A stretch of DNA of 64,000 nucleotides from Dendrolimus kikuchii. Taxonomy: Eukaryota; Arthropoda; Insecta; Lepidoptera; Lasiocampidae. Made by a program: the position numbers and the translations under genes. The notes under the pieces are model-generated. The model was given only the letters and a program-made list of their open reading frames with translations. It had not been told where the DNA came from and made no database searches. This document shows positions 53,301 to 59,300 of this stretch, in pieces (within the stretch, counting starts at the first letter, position 1; each line of letters opens with the position of its first letter). Location: the NCBI GenBank assembly GCA_019925095.2, contig CM034388.1, positions 2,529,501 to 2,593,500 on the forward strand, written 5' to 3'.

Positions 53301-56300
53301 AAAACTAAAAGTTGCAGCTCTGCTCTATTTGATAGAATTTTGTTCGTAAAGTAGTCAGGAAATAAATTTACAGCTTTAATTATGAAATATTTTGTATTTA
53401 GTATTCAGTAATTAGTAATTACCTACATCGATTTACAAATCAGCGGGTCGCGTATCTAATTATATTGAAAGTTCTTAAAAGAATGGAACGAATGGTAATA
53501 CACTTAAATCATGTAAAACCACCTCCTATCTTTTTTCCTCTCCTGTACATACCTCAGCAAGCGGAAGAAAGGAGACGGCATGCGACGTCAACATCATCGC
53601 AATAATGGTTATCTTATAAAATTTACTTTACTTACTTTTGCTAACGAACTGCAACGCGTCAACGATGCGTCGTTTGAATATTGTTAAAAATTTTTCGTCT
53701 ATATACTTGTATATTATCAAATCAGTTGAATTCAAGAAAATTGATTTTTTTTTTATATCTTTATTTATTAATGAGGGTTTTTTCAAAAAGAAAATGTTTT
53801 TTGAGAGTGGTTATTGCTCCCTTTTTATGTAGGACCAACATTAACTATTATATATCGACGACTTAAATAAAAGGATATTGCTTTAAACAGCATTCTGGCC
53901 TCATTGCATTACGGGGAGGCCAGATATACTGTTAAAAAAGCCTAAATTAGACGCTTCTAGCGCCAAATTTGTCACCAAATAAGCGATATATACTATATAT
54001 TATCAAAATAGTTGAATTCGAGAAAATTGAACATTTGTGTGTATCGTGCTAACTACTAAGAAACAAGGAGAAATCATCGCTTCACTACATGAAGGTCCTG
54101 TGCAATCCTTCCTTTATATAACTGCCTGTATTTCCCTGTGTTCTATGCAGCTATATTTTCCATCATGGTGGTTTTACATCAAAAGGTATTCCCCTTTGAT
54201 GTAAAACCACCATGATGGAAAACATAGCTGCAAGTAAAACCATTAGCAAATAATTAGTCTGGCAGGATTAAGTACGGCGATTGCAGCGCCGCGTCTGTGG
54301 GACTTCTTTTGTGGCGCGGACTGTAGCTTCGCCACTCCGCGAGGGCCCCAGCAGGCGGTGTTCCAATGGCCTTACCATTGCTGGGGGAAAATCTGAGTGC
54401 ATTCCGTCAACGGCGTCCGATCCGAGTGAACTCTGACAGTAATAAATAAAAAATCGGCAGACAAACACACACATTATAATTCCCCAAGTTAAGCAAGTCC
54501 CTTGTATAATGGATAATATACAACGGACCTCTCTGGGGCCGATGCCAGACACCCAGACCATAATAAATAACGGAGAGTTAGTTTACGAAGTTTATCATGC
54601 CAGGAATCTCACCAGGAACCTCGCCGCTGTAGGGAGATCGGCCTGCAAAAACTTAGCTCATTCAACCACAGAGGCTGTCAGTGCTGCATTTTTACGAGTC
54701 TATTCAGATGACTTATAGAATTTTTTTATTGCATGAGTTCAGCAGACAGGCAGACGGCCCACTTGATGGAAAGGAGTTACCATCTCCTATGGACATTTGC
54801 AACACCAAAGAGGCTACAAATGCGCTGCTGCTCTCTTAAGAGAGACTGGAACCTGGTCACTAGTGCCGGAACACAAATCAAGGTTGTTATTGCGACATAT
54901 TCTAGACCAGGGGTGGTAGTCATCCAGTCGGGCAAACATCCTACCACCTGGCTGTGGGTTGTTTTCTCGCCTCTTGGCCGCCCGGCCGCAGGAAATTGTA
55001 TTCTTTCTCCGTTCCTGCACGGATAAAAATCTGGCAAGGATGTAATAGACCCTGCGCTATGAACGGATTCATTGATCATTTGGTTACGGAACCCAGACAA
55101 ACAACATTTAAAACATTATACCGGATATCTCAAAAATTATGACAAGATTATTCAAACCAATTTTACACCCTTTCGTAGCGCCATATAGATTAATTACACC
55201 TTACTGTCAAATTTAATCCATACAACCAGCAGCTTCGAAGAAAAGTTACTGCGATATACAAAAATACAGACATGACGGCCTGGCCACAGCCTCGTTACCG
55301 TGAGCGACAACTAAGCGCGACAAAAACTAAAATATTAAATAATTTGTATGATAATAAAACCGCCCAAAACAAAATCAATATGAAGGAGACTTACATCCGA
55401 AAAAGGACACAATTGAAAAAATAAATGTATATAATAATGTTACCACCTTAGGTTCCGACAAAAACAAATTCCACCGGCAAATCTGTAAAAACACATTTTA
55501 TTACCTGTCGGCATTTGAACTAATTGTAATTCTTTTATGATCGTCTTCTTTTGTTTACTTATTTATTGGCATACGTTTCTAGAGAACAGTGTTTTATTGT
55601 ACTCGTTTATGGCCGCTTGCGGCCGAATCATTAGCCAGGTGTTGCGGATTACGTCGACTACAATACGGGCACATTTGTATTTGTGAGGTATAAAACGACG
55701 GCCTGATAGGGAGAGGGTTCAGTTGAGCGAGAACCACGATCAAGGCGAGACGTGTGTACATTCGGGAATCTAATAGTGACGGACTGCGCGTTTTATTGAA
55801 TTACGACTTTCTGCATTACGTTTGGATTTGTTGTGTTTGGTTATATTTGTACCTGTGTTATACGTGTTTGTATAGTTCTAATAGACTCTATAATAATTCT
55901 AACGGCATTTTAATTCGAGTCCCGCAACTCGCAACAATAACAAAAAAAACCTACATGTGCAAGAAATAGAGGCTGTTTCTATTTTATTTTTATGAAGCAT
56001 GCCATGGCCATGAGTCCGCTAAGTTGCAGTTTGCGGCCTGACCTTTTAAAAAATTGTCTATTATAATCTACTTACTTGAACTGTAAGAGGAGTGGGCACA
56101 GCACATAGCATCGCGAGGAGTCGTAGACAGAGAGACTCGACATATTGCAGAGCGCTTTCTTCTGCACTTAGGGTGGGGTGTACTTGCTCCAGGACCTGTA
56201 ACAATTGTCTGGCATTATAATGGAAGAAAGGTACCCAGAATGACAACCACTGCTTTATAGTTTACCCTTAATTTTAAAGCATATACCAAAGACAAACTAA

Positions 56301-59300
56301 ACTAAATTGGGTGTGCTTGACAGTTCTGCCACAATGAAGGGTTTCATTATAAGTATTGAACGTTCCTTATTTTCGATTATTAACTATGGAATCTTTACAT
56401 AGAACTTATATATTGTTGCAAGCCGATACTAATCCTTTGCAGGTGTCTTATTACCCCATTGAATTTGAGTGATCAATTGTTCGAGCTAATCTCTTTGTGC
56501 ACACTGCCGCGTCATAAAAACTTTCTTTCCTCTGTTGGCATTTCATGCGAATTCTTGGAAGACATTAAGCTGACCGCTTCACGATTTCAAGAACCAGCGG
56601 GTAGCATGTTTCTAGGAGGCCATGTCTAATTTACAAATGGATGAGGGTCGGTCAATCGGGAAATGCGACAGTCGTGTTTTGACTGCAAACGAGGCGTTAT
56701 CTAGTGCACTTTCGGAACGAGTATCTTATAACGACGAACTTTGCGCGATTTATGTGATAACTATTTTCTGCCCTACAGTTTGATTTTGTTGTGTTCGGTT
56801 ATAATTGGAAGAACTGTGAATTCCGTGTGTGTACTCCTAATAAACTTTGTGATAATTCCAACGGCATTTTCGAATTTACTTACTACAAATCCCCTACAAA
56901 TTCGTAACAATATATTTTTAATATAAAGACGGATTAGTCTCTCAGCCTTAGAAGGAACGTTGGCGCTCTAAGGGTGTTCTACCATCTGTAGAACGGGGAG
57001 TGCTCTGATGAGCTATTTGTATAGGGTGCCTACGTCGCCATTCTATCATCGCACCACTCGCCGACGATTGGGAGTTCATCCACACTTCCTAGAGTCTAGG
57101 ACCTAGACTCTTAGAAGTCCTCCACTACAAGTGGTACACACTCTTTCATACCATATGTGTGCAAGCTATGGAAAGAACTCCCTCCTACAATTTTCTCAGA
57201 ACACTACAATATGGGGCTCTTCGAAAAGGGTGTAAACAGATACTTAGTCTCAACGAGTTAGATAAAGCATCGGCCCACTTAGCGTTTAAAATGTTCATGG
57301 GCGACGGTAACCACCTACCATCAAGTGGTTCAAAATAAAATCAAGAAATAAAAAAATATGATATTTTTCCCCATATCTCAAAAACTACTCAACAGCAATT
57401 ATTGTTCAAAACAATTTTTATTGAAACAATTTATTTCAGCTCCTCACCTAATGTAGTAGAGTTATGCTTGAAACGTTATAATTAATACAACTCTTAAAGG
57501 AGGTAGACCAATTTGTGGGTTACCACACTTTCACAGAATATCGGTGTCAAATTGTTAACCATGATCTAATTGTGTTTTGTAGATGAGTGAGAATTCCAAT
57601 GTTTCTTTTCCCCCTCCCTCTTCTTCTTTTTTGTTAACGCCCGGGAATGTCTTTCTTGCGTCACAAACTCGGGCCATAGACACAGGGGACGGCCAAATGC
57701 AGTGTCTAACACCACCTGCACGGGTGTGCGGGGGGCGTAATTCGATCAAACTACCCGCTAAACCTAAACTTGCGCTCCTTTACCTGCACTGTGTTGGAAT
57801 GCGATGGGATTTAGTACAGAGCTACTATACCATGACGCCTCGTGCATGGAACTTGGTACATCCTAGTAGGCAGAGTTGTACCACTTCACCTATAGGGGGC
57901 AAGTCCTGCTGTTACTGTTATCCCCTCCCCCTTTTTTTATGAGAGGAAAGAGGGCCATCAGGTATGCGTAGGGGGACAATCGCGGCTAGTGCGTGGGATT
58001 CACCAGGTCTGCATGGCACTAGCACATCTAGACTGAACTAAAGATGCTACGGAAGAGGGATACCCATAAAAACCTTTTGTTATTCCATCCTTCGCCCTAA
58101 ATGTTAGGACCACGGGTATACAGACCAGCCCCCCGCTGGCCCTGGCAGGCGGTGACTTATCGGCCTCATCCCCTGCAGGGAAACTACTTTTTGTCCCCGG
58201 CATGTTTATCTTTCTTAAAGCGTGGGAAGGTTTATAACACGCCCCACGGAAGGAGAGGTGAGCGCGCGCGGAATACCTCGCGCCACCATCTCGAGGTCAA
58301 AATGGCGGGTAGGGAGCCCCTCTATCCCAACTTCCCTATGTCATCCTCCTATTCCATTCCCCTAGCCCAGTGGTCAACAAACTGTGGCTCGCGAGCATAT
58401 AGCTCCTTGACTCCTGACTGTGGCTGTTTCCACATGTTTAATGCAGGCATGGAATGTTATTTATTAACTTGCCTTGTAAGAGATAAATTAACATTTTTGA
58501 AATGCAAGCCCTCAGAAAAGAGACCACATTTTTAAAAAGCAACAATAGCACAGATAAATATATCCATCAAATTGCTGCGCACTGAAATCTATACTAATAT
58601 TATAAAGATGAAAGATTTGGATTTTTGTAACAAATGAACTCAAAAACTACTGGACCGATTTTAAAAATTCTTTCACAATTCGAATGCTACATAGACAAAG
58701 TACAGGATAGTAGATCCAGCGAGATAAAATAGTCAGCTTTGGAAAACCTTAACCATTGTCTTTGATGACCTAAGCTCAGTATTTTGCTTATAGTCTTAGG
58801 ATTACCTTCCCTTATATAGGAATATAAGAGAAGTTTCTTTCATTGTAGTTTATAGTTTAGTATTTTATTAAATATATTTCTTTTTAATATTATTAATGAT
58901 AATTTCAGTAATTATGTAAAATATTGTTGATTGTAGTAAATTTTTTATATCTATATTAATTTCTTTTATTTTACACCTAATAATAATACACATTTTATTA
59001 ACTAATAATCGGAAACAAATTTCTTGTCAAGAAAGAAATATCATCACTATCAGCAACACTTTAATGACCATATGGCTGATCTAAGACAATAGGTAGGTGT
59101 AGAAATGATGATGTCCATTGACAGTTCAGTTGTATGGAAAATATTGCCATTCAACCACTATTAGGCGCCACACGGCGGGGTTGGGGGGATTCTCTGCTCT
59201 GTGTCCTTTATAATATTAGTGAAGGATAAAAGATACAAGTACAATACAACATAAAAGTAAAGTCATGGACACTATTCTAGCACCCGATAACTTTGTGTGT

